Positions 49,320 to 58,724 of a DNA stretch of 64,000 bases are shown here, piece after piece. Made by a program: the position numbers and the translations under genes. The notes under the pieces were generated by a model. That model searched no databases and was not told the origin of the DNA. It worked only from the letters and a program-made list of their open reading frames with translations. The DNA lies in assembly GCF_026262505.1 (NCBI RefSeq), contig NC_067203.1:13652392-13716391 (forward strand), written 5' to 3'. This DNA is from Trichomonas vaginalis G3 (Eukaryota; Parabasalia; Trichomonadida; Trichomonadidae). Numbering within the stretch: position 1 is the first letter of the stretch; each line of letters opens with the position of its first letter.

Positions 49320-51794
49320 TTAATTTAGAGGAACAACCTGTGCGTATTTCCATAGAACTTGGAAAATTTTGTGAACTGCAGCAAATCTTTTTTCATTTTT
49401 GAGTTTTTTGGCACCTATTACTTGTTCACTAATATCCGGACATCCAATCATTGCCAAGAAAGGAGAGAGGATTGTTGGAATCAATTCAATTGGCATCTTC
49501 AAAATCATTTCAATAGAAGCTTCCTGAGTAACCATAATTCCGTTTAGAAGTGGGCTGTATTCTTCTGAAAGGACAAAAGAAAATATTATTTTGCCATATT
49601 CATTAGTTAAATTTTCATCAAAAATGAAAATTTCTTTTAACAATAAAATAAGGAATCTTGTGACTTGGAATGAGTTGAAAGCTAACTGTAATGCCTTAGC
49701 TACCCAGTTATTTAGTTCTATAGCTATCTCTTGAGGAATTTCTATGTGTAAATTTTTAGTTTTCTTAATTCTTTGAAGAAGAGGAATGAATTTTCGAAGA
49801 ACTTTAACCATTTCCTCTTCTGGAACCATTCCTCCAATAAAACATTCGAAAATTCTTTGGATAATCTGAATTAATATTTCTAATGACTGAAGAAGTAAAG
49901 AAGCGAACATCTCTCTGTGATCTTCGGGTGGTATATATCCGGTTAGTGTTGATTGCATCGCATCTACTGATTTAATCCATTGAATTAATCTAAATCTTTC
50001 AGGAAGAGTTTCAAAATAGGAATTTGCATCAAGATTGTAGGAAACGTACATCGATAAAGAATTAATTTCATCATCTTCGCAGAATTGTTCTGTTTCAGCA
50101 ACAATTTCTTTGATTTTTGGTTGAATTTCGGAAGAAATTTTATCGCAGAAAGAAGAGATGAATTTAAGAAGCAATTTGGCTATCTCATGTGGTTGGTCAT
50201 CACAATCATTGATAGCTTGTAAAATGATTTCAATAATTTTTATTTGAAGCTCATTATCAATCATATTCATTGCAAACAGTGCTGCAATGCATATTCTTGT
50301 TATTGACATCTTGGAGAGTACTGTTCCTAGGATTTCTTCGTTAAATGTGATTTGATTTAGATTATTTGCTTTTACGTATTCTAAAAAGACATCTTCGAAC
50401 TTATCAAGGATCTCCTGGTCTAAATCTTCCAAAGAAATCAACTCCAAGTACTTTTCAACAAATTGATTTCGATATTTTCCAAAATGCAATGGATAAATGC
50501 CTCCTAATTCATAAATCGTCCATAAAAGGACTAAATGTGGCATACTTGTAACAAGTTCGGCGGCTTCAATAGCAAAAAGTGTGAAAATTTTGTCAAGATA
50601 ATCATCCATTTCTTTAAATGTGCATTTTCCATTAAAAACAAATCGGACAATAAGGTTCATTTGTGCCAAAGCCAGTTGTGGTTGGTTAACTGGGTCAATC
50701 TCTGCATAAATTTCTTCTGATAGTACTTTGAAAATTTCTTCGTTGTTTACGGTATAAGCAGTGTATGCAATGTTTTCTGGATCACATATAGACTTCTGGT
50801 AATTCATTATGTTTGATAAATTCAAGTCAGAAGCTGATGCTAAATTAAAAAGCGATGTCCAACCAATTGAGAACATTTCTAGAGCGTTTTCTGGATTTTT
50901 AGCTAAAGAAATAAATATTTGTAGCAAAACTGGTGCAGCAGCTGGGAAATTTGGAGAAATTTGTTTTGCATAATCAGCAAATAAATTTTTTGTTTCAACA
51001 TTATCACAAATTGCAAATAGATAACAAATATATTCTGCAAATGCTACTTGAGTCGCTGCAGTATTGAATTTTTGTAATAAATTTGGAATTTCTTCAAAAT
51101 TTGAGTAAATATTTACAAAATCGAGAATGTTTTCCTGTGGAATTCTCATAATTGCATGAGAATACAGCTTTAATATGTAAGGAAACGTTTCTGGGTTTTG
51201 CATTTGAGAAAGAATGACCGTTTTGATGTTTTCGTCGAAGATAAATGATGTATCAATCCATTTAGATAATGCTGCAAGTATTGCGAAGTTAATCGGAGAG
51301 TTTTGTTGATTTTGTGAAAACGTTTTATTCAAGAATTGGTCTTTTAAGCCTGAAGATATAAAGTGTTCTTTAACTGAAGCCGTATTTTGAGAAAATAATG
51401 GTGAACTATTATTGAATTTTCTTGATAATGCGAGATAAAACATTAATTGGATGCTTTCTGATGTTTCATTTATCCATTGTGTGAATCCTTCCCATGTGCT
51501 AAATACGTTAAAGTAGAAACTAACTTGTGTACGAGCAATTTGATAATGTATTTTTTCAAACTTTGTGTAATTTTCAATTAACGTTCCAAACAGAACAGAA
51601 TGTATTAAATCTGCAAGTTGTGCTTCAACGATAGAATTCCATTTATAATCACACCAATATTCAACGATTTTTAAGTAATAAGATGAATTTATGTCCATTT
51701 CTCCCTTCTTAAGTTCTTGTAACATAGCTGATAAGCTATTAATATCAAGGTAATATTCTTGAGAAGGACTTATTTGCGTAATTTCTTCCGTCAT
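49320..51794 (-). CDS. Karyopherin/exportin-like HEAT protein, 824 aa
   Basis: The protein is all-helical HEAT-like from end to end. An N-terminal segment (VEAQLADLIHSVLFGTLIEN, then KIHYQIARTQVSFYFNVF and STWEGFTQWI) resembles the exportin-1-like region of karyopherins (exportin-T/exportin-5 type), where a short helix precedes a W-x-x-F motif. Such proteins carry cargo through nuclear pores with Ran-GTP. The length is a little below that of typical exportins (900-1100). The pattern is suggestive, not decisive; a general HEAT scaffold is the alternative. Divergent from the P4-ATPase-like gene. Confidence 0.6.
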   Translation of the reverse strand: MTEEITQISPSQEYYLDINSLSAMLQELKKGEMDINSSYYLKIVEYWCDYKWNSIVEAQLADLIHSVLFGTLIENYTKFEKIHYQIARTQVSFYFNVFSTWEGFTQWINETSESIQLMFYLALSRKFNNSSPLFSQNTASVKEHFISSGLKDQFLNKTFSQNQQNSPINFAILAALSKWIDTSFIFDENIKTVILSQMQNPETFPYILKLYSHAIMRIPQENILDFVNIYSNFEEIPNLLQKFNTAATQVAFAEYICYLFAICDNVETKNLFADYAKQISPNFPAAAPVLLQIFISLAKNPENALEMFSIGWTSLFNLASASDLNLSNIMNYQKSICDPENIAYTAYTVNNEEIFKVLSEEIYAEIDPVNQPQLALAQMNLIVRFVFNGKCTFKEMDDYLDKIFTLFAIEAAELVTSMPHLVLLWTIYELGGIYPLHFGKYRNQFVEKYLELISLEDLDQEILDKFEDVFLEYVKANNLNQITFNEEILGTVLSKMSITRICIAALFAMNMIDNELQIKIIEIILQAINDCDDQPHEIAKLLLKFISSFCDKISSEIQPKIKEIVAETEQFCEDDEINSLSMYVSYNLDANSYFETLPERFRLIQWIKSVDAMQSTLTGYIPPEDHREMFASLLLQSLEILIQIIQRIFECFIGGMVPEEEMVKVLRKFIPLLQRIKKTKNLHIEIPQEIAIELNNWVAKALQLAFNSFQVTRFLILLLKEIFIFDENLTNEYGKIIFSFVLSEEYSPLLNGIMVTQEASIEMILKMPIELIPTILSPFLAMIGCPDISEQVIGAKKLKNEKRFAAVHKIFQVLWKYAQVVPLN

Positions 51795-51886
51795 AATAAA
51801 AAAAAAAATAAAAAATAAAAAAAAAACTTTAAAAAGGGAGAATTTATAAATTAAAAAGGGATTTCATATTTTCAAAAAAAAATTAA
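51795..51886. promoter_or_regulatory. Probable bidirectional promoter, 92 bp
   Basis: Only 92 bp, almost all A/T with long A runs, separate the two divergent ATGs. TTTCATATTTTCA before the plus gene is initiator-like (TCATA). Confidence 0.5.
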
Positions 51887-54800
51887 ATGGATACAATTAT
51901 TTTTTCACCAAGAGAGCAAAATCAAAAGGAATCACAAGCGATAACAAACAATCCTGTGACAAGAGGAAGTAAATGGTATAACTATATTCCTTCAGGCGTG
52001 ATTTTGATATTTCGTAGGCTTTCTGTTTGGTTTTATGTCATTGCTTTCTGCATGCAATGCTTCATTGAAACATCCATAGACTTTTCTTATACGTTAGTTC
52101 CATTAATTCTTACTATTTTGACAACAATTACAATTGATTTGATTCAAAATGCAAGAAAAAAGAAAACAATCAAGCGTATCAATAATCTTAGTTGTACAGT
52201 ATACCGAAACAATGAATGGATTGAAACAACATGGGGAACATTGAAAACAGGCGAAATAGTTAAGATGCAAAACAACGATGTAGCACCTGCTGACTTAATA
52301 TTATTGTTTACATCCGATGGACAGCCAATTTCCGTTGAAACTCACATCATTGACGGTTCAACTCAATTAAGTCCGAGATATGGACCTGAACTCTCCGAAT
52401 TACTGCATGAAAACTCATTACTAAACTCCACATTTACAGTTCGTGACATAAACAGAGTGAAATACGAAGAACCAAACACTGCAAAGTCACAATTGACTTC
52501 TAAGTACAATTTTTTCGCAAAAATCGATTTGGGATCAAAACAATACGACTTAACTAACAAGAATTTCATTGAAAGATACTCTTATACCTATCACAGCGGT
52601 TACATTTTGTGCGGAGTTGTATTTACAGGCGAAGACTGCTGGACAGTAAAGAATACACCAATAATACATAAATTCTCGTTATTAGAGAACATCCTGAACG
52701 ATTCTAGCCTTTTATTGATCGGAATTTCGATTTTATTTTCAATAATTGCGGCTTCCTTTTCTCTTTTATTCACGAAGAAGGTGAAGTCGTGGCCATTCGA
52801 ACTAGACCTCAAAACATCCGATTTCTTCCTCCAAAACTTGTGGAATTATTTAATTTTGTTAATTCCGATTTCTCCTCTTGAAATCTATCCTCTATTAGAC
52901 TTTATATTTATTGTTAACTCATTCCTCATCATGATGAGTCATAAAAAGTCCACAATTCCGAACATCAGAGTTCTTGACGAAATTTCCCATGTCGATACCG
53001 TTATAACCTCCAAATCCATGCTTCTCGAGCACAAGCCAACACTCAAGAGGATCTATTTGAATGGAAAATCATATGGAATGGACGTAACAACGCGACAGCT
53101 TTCCCAGAACATCGAAAACGACCTTTTGCAAAACAGAACTATGATGTCCCAGTTCTACGATTCGAGTCTGAAGGCTGATGAGTCAAACCATATGTTTTTT
53201 GTCTCATTAACTTTATGTCATTCAGCATCTATCGTTGGAACATCGGATAAGTTCAATTACATATCGAGATTCCCTGATGATGAGCATTTGCTGAGGCTGG
53301 CGGCCCTTAACGGCTACATTTTGATGGGAAGAAACGAAAATGAGTCAATTGTAAGGATAAACGGCAAAACTAGGCGGTACAAGACGAAGAGAATTATTCA
53401 CTCATCGCTCAGACACCCGAGAATCTCGATTATCGTAGAAGATGAAGAAGGAACAATTATCTTATTTACAAGAGGCGTTTACAAGACAATGATAAACATA
53501 GTAGACGACAATGAGAAATGCGTTCCGATTTACGATACGTACCACGAAGAAGGCTTGCACGTAGAGACAGCGAGTTATCAGTACATTACTCCTTTACAGT
53601 ATCAGCAATTCGAACAGAAGATGGCTGAGTTCGGCGAAGGTAATGTTGATTTCGAGTTTTCTGTGGTCGAATCTTTAGAAAAACACTCAGTTTTGCTTGC
53701 AATGTTCGGATTTGAAGATCAGCCAAGAGACGGCGCCCTGATTTTCCTTGCAAGAGTGAAGAATGGCTGTAACCAAATAGTTTTGTCCAGCCAATCTAAA
53801 GGAACTTCCTTGATTATCACTGGAATTGCGTTAGGTCTCATTAATTTAGGTCCAGTAGTCGGAACGATTAAAGGACCGATCATAGAAGATGTCGAGATTT
53901 CGATTTCTTATGTTCTTGAGCAGAGTCATTACGATGTTTTGATTATTTCGGGTCAATCTGTTGAATTTTTGCTACAAAGCGAGTACGCATATGAAGTTGC
54001 CCAGCTGATCTTGAACACAAAGGTGATCATTCTCCAGAGAAGTGACCAATTACAGGCAAGTCAGTTCATTGAATATTTACAAAACGTGACAAACCAAGTA
54101 GTTATGGCTGTTGGTCATTCTGTATATGATTCTGTTTATATGGCTCAGGCGAATGTTTCATGTGCTGTTAGATCTAATGAAATACAGCCTTGTTCTGTGA
54201 CAAGTGACATTGTTGTGAATAATTTTGAAAATTTATGCGATGTTATCTTCCTTCATGGAGTTTACTTGAGGGAAAGAGTGAGAACATTCATAAACTACAT
54301 AATTCCACGCAATATGGTCACTTGTTTCGCAGTTTTTTGGTATGGAATTTTTAATTGTTTCTCAGGAACACCATTATTCAGAGAAGCTGACTATTTCAGC
54401 ATGATGTACTTCTTTACATTAGTTCCTGTCATCTCCCGCTCGATTTTTAACATCAAAGAGCATATGTACAACTTATTGAGTGATCCTTCCATATATAAGA
54501 ACGAAAACGAGCCGATACTGACAAGAAAGAGAATATTGGTGTCGTTTGCTGCATCTCTTCTGTTGAGTTTTGCCTTAATTTTCGTTTCAAAAGTTGTTTT
54601 GTCTGATTCTGGTGCATTTATGAGCACGATTTCGATTCCTCATTATTCGCATGCTATAATGGGATGTATTGTATACGGATCTTTGGGATTTGTCCTTCCT
54701 ACATTCGATACTTGGAATTTAATTCATCATTTGCTTGTTTGGGGTTCGCAAATATTGTACTACACATCTTATAGAGTTGCTACTGAACTGGAAATCAGCA

Positions 54801-54952
54801 AAAGAATATACGGAGTCACTCATCAAGTTTTTATTAAGCCAAATTCAATTTTGATGATGGTTTTATCACTGTTTTTGGGAATGTTCTTCTCGGCATCATT
54901 CCAGATGTTCAAGAAATACATGAAAAAGAAGAGAGAAATTGCATCTCAATAA
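51887..54952 (+). CDS. Catalytically dead P4-ATPase (flippase-like pseudoenzyme), 1021 aa
   Basis: The order of parts is that of a P4-ATPase: paired N-terminal transmembrane helices (about 38-85), an actuator domain (TLKTGEIVKMQNNDVAPADL), transmembrane helices 3-4 (about 265-350), a cytosolic P/N region, and about six C-terminal helices (from 790). The catalytic residues are gone: the DKTGT loop is TSKSMLLE (about residue 374), so the phosphorylated Asp is absent; the TGDK box is LSSQSKG (about 632); the GDGxND hinge is GHSVYD (about 741); the actuator DGET is DGST. The ORF is intact, which argues for a selected non-pumping role such as a chaperone or regulator of active flippases. Confidence 0.85.
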   Translation: MDTIIFSPREQNQKESQAITNNPVTRGSKWYNYIPSGVILIFRRLSVWFYVIAFCMQCFIETSIDFSYTLVPLILTILTTITIDLIQNARKKKTIKRINNLSCTVYRNNEWIETTWGTLKTGEIVKMQNNDVAPADLILLFTSDGQPISVETHIIDGSTQLSPRYGPELSELLHENSLLNSTFTVRDINRVKYEEPNTAKSQLTSKYNFFAKIDLGSKQYDLTNKNFIERYSYTYHSGYILCGVVFTGEDCWTVKNTPIIHKFSLLENILNDSSLLLIGISILFSIIAASFSLLFTKKVKSWPFELDLKTSDFFLQNLWNYLILLIPISPLEIYPLLDFIFIVNSFLIMMSHKKSTIPNIRVLDEISHVDTVITSKSMLLEHKPTLKRIYLNGKSYGMDVTTRQLSQNIENDLLQNRTMMSQFYDSSLKADESNHMFFVSLTLCHSASIVGTSDKFNYISRFPDDEHLLRLAALNGYILMGRNENESIVRINGKTRRYKTKRIIHSSLRHPRISIIVEDEEGTIILFTRGVYKTMINIVDDNEKCVPIYDTYHEEGLHVETASYQYITPLQYQQFEQKMAEFGEGNVDFEFSVVESLEKHSVLLAMFGFEDQPRDGALIFLARVKNGCNQIVLSSQSKGTSLIITGIALGLINLGPVVGTIKGPIIEDVEISISYVLEQSHYDVLIISGQSVEFLLQSEYAYEVAQLILNTKVIILQRSDQLQASQFIEYLQNVTNQVVMAVGHSVYDSVYMAQANVSCAVRSNEIQPCSVTSDIVVNNFENLCDVIFLHGVYLRERVRTFINYIIPRNMVTCFAVFWYGIFNCFSGTPLFREADYFSMMYFFTLVPVISRSIFNIKEHMYNLLSDPSIYKNENEPILTRKRILVSFAASLLLSFALIFVSKVVLSDSGAFMSTISIPHYSHAIMGCIVYGSLGFVLPTFDTWNLIHHLLVWGSQILYYTSYRVATELEISKRIYGVTHQVFIKPNSILMMVLSLFLGMFFSASFQMFKKYMKKKREIASQ

Positions 54953-55063
54953 TTTATTTTTTTATTTTGTTTTGTTGATTATATAGGGTGTCCAAAGGTG
55001 TGTTTAGCACAAACCTGAATACTGCGAATAGAAATAAACAAGTTACATATATATAAAGTTTAT

Positions 55064-56079
55064 TTAAATATAATCACCATTGGATTCAATCACGCGTTCG
55101 CAGCGATCGATCCAGGCTTGAAAGACACGCTTTAAATCATCATGAGAAAATTGCTCAAATTGCTCTCTTACAAAATTTTCAAGATCATCTGGACTCGCGA
55201 ATTCGCGTCCTTCAGCTCTCTTTTTTAGCGTGCCGAATAAATAAAAGTCAGAGGGTGCAATATCAGGTGAATAAATTGGGTTTGGAACAACTTTGACATT
55301 GTTTTCCAACAAGTAATTCATTACCTTATGACTTTTGTGAACTCTTGAATTATCAAAATGAATTGCAAACTTTTGTTTTTGTTGTTTGGATTTCTCAAAC
55401 TCATCAGAATTGATAATTTGAGTAAGAACATTGTCAATTAGATACTGAGCATTCATCGTATTAGGTTTTTGAAGAATATCAATTGCGATGATGCCATTCA
55501 CGCCCCAAAAAACCGACAACATCATCATTGGTGTGTCAATTTTTTTCTTCGGGAATGTTTGCGGATTTTCATCCTTCGGGATCCACATGATTTTGGCTTC
55601 TGTTGCATATTGAAACCAAGACTCGTCCCCTGTTACTAAAAAGCGAAACTTCTTGGATTGATACGCACGCAATATAGAGAGGAGCTCTTTCGAAGATTGG
55701 ACTCTGGATTTTTTTTGAACTGAATTAAGGTTGTGCGGAACCCAACGTGTATACGCTAGTTTGTAGTTCAAATAATTGTACAGATAATAACTGACTGTTG
55801 TACGTGGTATCTTTGTCATCTCCTCTATCCTTCTGAGTGATGCTCTTGGGTCTTCATCTAGCGCTCGAAAAATTGCTTTGATTTTTCTTTGATCCGGCGA
55901 TTTTTTGTCAATTTTTATGATGGGCGCCTTTTTGTTCATGAAGTGATACATCCTAACATGATACGTTACAGTGGAATAGCTAGGAGCATCCATACCGAAG
56001 CATTTTACCAATGTCTCGTAGATTTTTTACAGTCTTTGCATTTTTTTGCAAGAGCGAGGATGTTTTCTTTATGATTCAT
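55064..56079 (-). pseudogene. Mariner transposase, single frameshift
   Basis: The main frame holds the helix-turn-helix (DPRASLRRIEEMTKIPRTTV) and the catalytic triad: TGDESW, HFDNS, and APSD with exactly 34 residues between the second and third Asp, as in mariners. An N-terminal stretch beginning MNHKENILALAKKCKDCKK reads in the neighbouring frame from the ATG at 56077-56079; the frames part in an A-run near 56022, consistent with loss of one base. The TTG where the long frame begins is not a real start. So this copy is probably inactive but could be moved by a trans-acting enzyme. Upstream of the ATG the element carries TTTCCCGC and TTTGGCGC motifs. Confidence 0.92.
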
Positions 56080-56095
56080 TAAAAAAATGAAAAAA

Positions 56096-56165
56096 ATCCC
56101 GCCAAAATTTCCCGCGAAACCGCCTCTTGTCTCAAAATTCATTTTATATCCCGGCATGGCGCCAA
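56096..56165 (-). promoter_or_regulatory. E2F-like sites in the mariner leader
   Basis: Within 70 bp before the transposase ATG are CCCGCCAAAA, TTTCCCGCGAAA and TGGCGCCAAAA, three matches to the E2F-type TTTSSCGC consensus on either strand. They are GC-rich islands in AT-rich sequence. Resemblance to the thymidine kinase upstream region is noted under findings. Confidence 0.45.
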
Positions 56166-56389
56166 AATACAACTTACTCATCATATACATATATTCATAT
56201 TTTTATTATATATTTATAATCAGCATATATCTCCTTTAATAGTCTCATATAGAGCGCTGTGCTAAACACACCTTTGGACACCCTATATTATAGATTATTT
56301 TTTAGTTCAGTTTTTTATGTAAATGTATATTATTCAGTCAAATTACTATTTTTTAGCAATATAATTAGTGTAGTTGAACTTCTTCTCCC

Positions 56390-56905
56390 GCAAGGAGCAA
56401 ATCAGTGAAAAAGATAAAGATGGACAAACACCACTTCATGAAGCAGCAATTTATAATAATTAAGGAATAGCTGAACTTCTTATTTCACATGGAGCAAACA
56501 TCAGTGAAAAAGATAAAGATGGACAAACACCACTTCATGAAGCAGCAATTTATAATAATTAAGGAATAGCTGAACTTCTTATTTCACATGGAGCAAACAT
56601 CAGTGAAAAAGATAAAGATGGACAAACACCACTTCATGAAGCAGCAATTTATAATAATTAAGGAATAGCTGAACTTCTTATTTCACATGGAGCAAACATC
56701 AGTGAAAAAGATAAAGATGGACAAACACCACTTCATGAAGCAGCACGTAATAATGGTAAGGAAAAAGTTCAGCTCCTTATTTCGCATGGTGCAAATATCT
56801 ATGAAAGATCTAAATTTGATATAACACCTATTCAGGATGCGGTATTTAATAACAATAAAGAAATAGGTGAAATTCTTTTTTTCACATGTGGTCAATATCA
56901 ATGAA
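56390..56905 (+). pseudogene. Ankyrin-repeat pseudogene with amplified stop codon
   Basis: Four canonical 33-residue ankyrin repeats of 99 bp are readable (DGQTPLHEAA, then ELLISHGANISEKDK). Three consecutive repeats read NN-stop-GIAELL where the last reads NNGKEKVQLL. The TAA arises from loss of GG, compensated by loss of one A a few bases on, so the frame is kept on both sides. The tail of the last repeat is also frameshifted. There is no N-terminal start. Trichomonads carry hundreds of ankyrin genes; this is a dead fragment. Confidence 0.88.
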
Positions 56906-57035
56906 AATTAAGAAACGGCTGTAAGGCTAAAACTTTTCAAAACATGGATTTTTAACATAGTATACATAATAAAATTTACTTTTGAACAATAAATAATAAC
57001 ATTTAAAATATGTTGACTTTGATTTTCGTCGTTTT

Positions 57036-58586
57036 TTATTTTTCGTCAGCTTTTTTCTTATTTTTCTTCTTCTTTGTAACTTCTGGGGCTAAACTTTCGC
57101 ATCCATCGAAAATATATGATAAAATCTCATATTTTCGAAGCTTATTTCGTTTTGATGTTTCGAAATTGTCAATTAACTCTTTCCATTTCATTGCACGCTT
57201 AATGTCTGTCACTATTCTTTGATTTTCCAGCATTTTCATAGCTTTTCCAACAACATTAAATATCTTCCGATTATTATCTCTCAAAACATTCAAACAAGCC
57301 AATGCCAAGTTCCTTGCATCGCCATCCCAATGTATTTTCGCGCATTCGTAGAGCGAAGGGATCAATGATGGGTAAACATCTCCAGGAACTTCAGTCATGA
57401 GCCATACAAAGTCATTAATATCAAATAAAGCTAATGCTCGTTTAGATGACCATGCATTTACACCAACAATTGTGCGACAATATTGAGGAAGTAAAATTTT
57501 TGTTACTTTTGAAGTTTCTTCATCAGGAACGAAAGAAGCGAGGATACCAATCTCATCAATAAAGTCTAATTGCTTTGTTGTGCACATTCTTGGCCACACA
57601 TTGACGATAAATTCGTAAGTAGGAAATACCAAATTTGGTTCTTTATCAAGAAAGGCCGTAACTGTTGAAACTAAGTCCTGCCAGAAGTAGTGAGAATGTT
57701 TGTGCTTATGGAGTGGCAAAATAACATCGAGATAAAAAATTTGGTGAACTTTTTTCAAAGGAGTATGAAATCCTTCAGCATGTGAACGCATGACTTGCAA
57801 AAGAGGTTTAGTAGCTATGAAATTTTCATCACTAAAGGCTATACGTGCTAAAGCTGAGTTTGTAACGTTAATTGCAAAACTTCGAAATTCTCCAAGTTTT
57901 GGTATCATACAAACATATAATTCTGTAAGTTTACGCTGTTCTTCTTTGTTTGGAGTGCGCATTAAGTAAACAACTAGTTTAAATAAGTCTGTAGCAAGTA
58001 ATTTGCATTTTTCTATATTAAAATCACTTCTCTTAAAGAGAGCAATTGCTGTATCGTATATTATAACTCTATGCGGCCATTGTGGGTCAGAAAATGTATC
58101 CATTTCAAAATAATAATCATCATGAACTGAATTCCATAAATCTGGAAGAATTGTAACTGTTCTGAAAATATGAAATGCTACCAATGATATAATTGCTGAG
58201 TAAACATCTGGATCCTGTGGTAAATTGAAATTTTTATCTTGTAAAGTTTCTAAAATATCAAATAAATAACCTTCTTTGCCTGTTGCATATACTGCTAAGT
58301 CTTGTCTTGATAAATCTACGTTCTGTTTTGCAATTTTACATTTTGATACAATTAAATCTTTAACTTCATTCTCTTTAACTGATCTAATTAACTTTGCAGG
58401 TGGAAATGATAGTTTCGATGGCTTTTCTTGTGGTTTAAGATTGCTTAATTCCTTTAAAGGGTCTTTTGATCGGCTAGAAAGCGAACTTCCGGATTTTGAA
58501 GTAGCAGAAGGTGCACGTGGTGAAAAACTTGGCTTTAAAATCTTAGGTTTCTCTTTTGCTAATGTTAATACTGACTTCTTTTGCAT
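57036..58586 (-). CDS. PP2A regulatory subunit B56 family, 516 aa
   Basis: Residues about 100-470 follow the B56/PR61 HEAT-like fold with recognisable landmarks: HIFRTVTILPDLWNSVHDDY, EDP-like EEMDTFSDPQWPH region (MDTFSDPQWPHRVIIYD), GFHTPLKKVHQIFYLDVILP followed by LHKHK, and HWDGDARNLALACLNVLRDN. The N-terminal 85 residues are Ser/Lys-rich and disordered, and the C-terminus is a Lys-rich tail (KKKKNKKKADEK). B56 subunits direct PP2A phosphatase to substrates in mitosis and signalling. The length is usual for the family. ATG at 58584-58586. Confidence 0.88.
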   Translation of the reverse strand: MQKKSVLTLAKEKPKILKPSFSPRAPSATSKSGSSLSSRSKDPLKELSNLKPQEKPSKLSFPPAKLIRSVKENEVKDLIVSKCKIAKQNVDLSRQDLAVYATGKEGYLFDILETLQDKNFNLPQDPDVYSAIISLVAFHIFRTVTILPDLWNSVHDDYYFEMDTFSDPQWPHRVIIYDTAIALFKRSDFNIEKCKLLATDLFKLVVYLMRTPNKEEQRKLTELYVCMIPKLGEFRSFAINVTNSALARIAFSDENFIATKPLLQVMRSHAEGFHTPLKKVHQIFYLDVILPLHKHKHSHYFWQDLVSTVTAFLDKEPNLVFPTYEFIVNVWPRMCTTKQLDFIDEIGILASFVPDEETSKVTKILLPQYCRTIVGVNAWSSKRALALFDINDFVWLMTEVPGDVYPSLIPSLYECAKIHWDGDARNLALACLNVLRDNNRKIFNVVGKAMKMLENQRIVTDIKRAMKWKELIDNFETSKRNKLRKYEILSYIFDGCESLAPEVTKKKKNKKKADEK

Positions 58587-58724
58587 GAAATTAAATTTTA
58601 AAAATCGTTTTTTTATAATTTTATTTTTACAAAAATGCTATTTATTGTTTTCTGGTTGATTATGATATCGAAAAATCAATTTTTTGAGAGCAAGATTTCA
58701 TTTTTTTGAAATTTTTTTGATTTC
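58587..58724. promoter_or_regulatory. Probable bidirectional promoter, 138 bp
   Basis: Short T-rich spacer between the divergent B56 and LRR genes. TTTCATTTTTTTGA and TTTCATGG occur near the plus start, resembling the trichomonad initiator. Confidence 0.45.

Larger units (their letters stand above)
54984..56285 (-). mobile_element. Mariner element, Tvmar1-like, about 1302 bp
   Basis: Inverted termini TAGGGTGTCCAAAGGTGTGT then TTAGCACA at the left and the matching sequence at the right are flanked by TA duplications (54982-54983 and 56286-56287). Inside is one minus-strand transposase of the DD34D type. Size and layout agree with Tvmar1 of Trichomonas. Near-identical termini show a recent insertion just downstream of the P4-ATPase-like gene. 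Confidence 0.95.
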
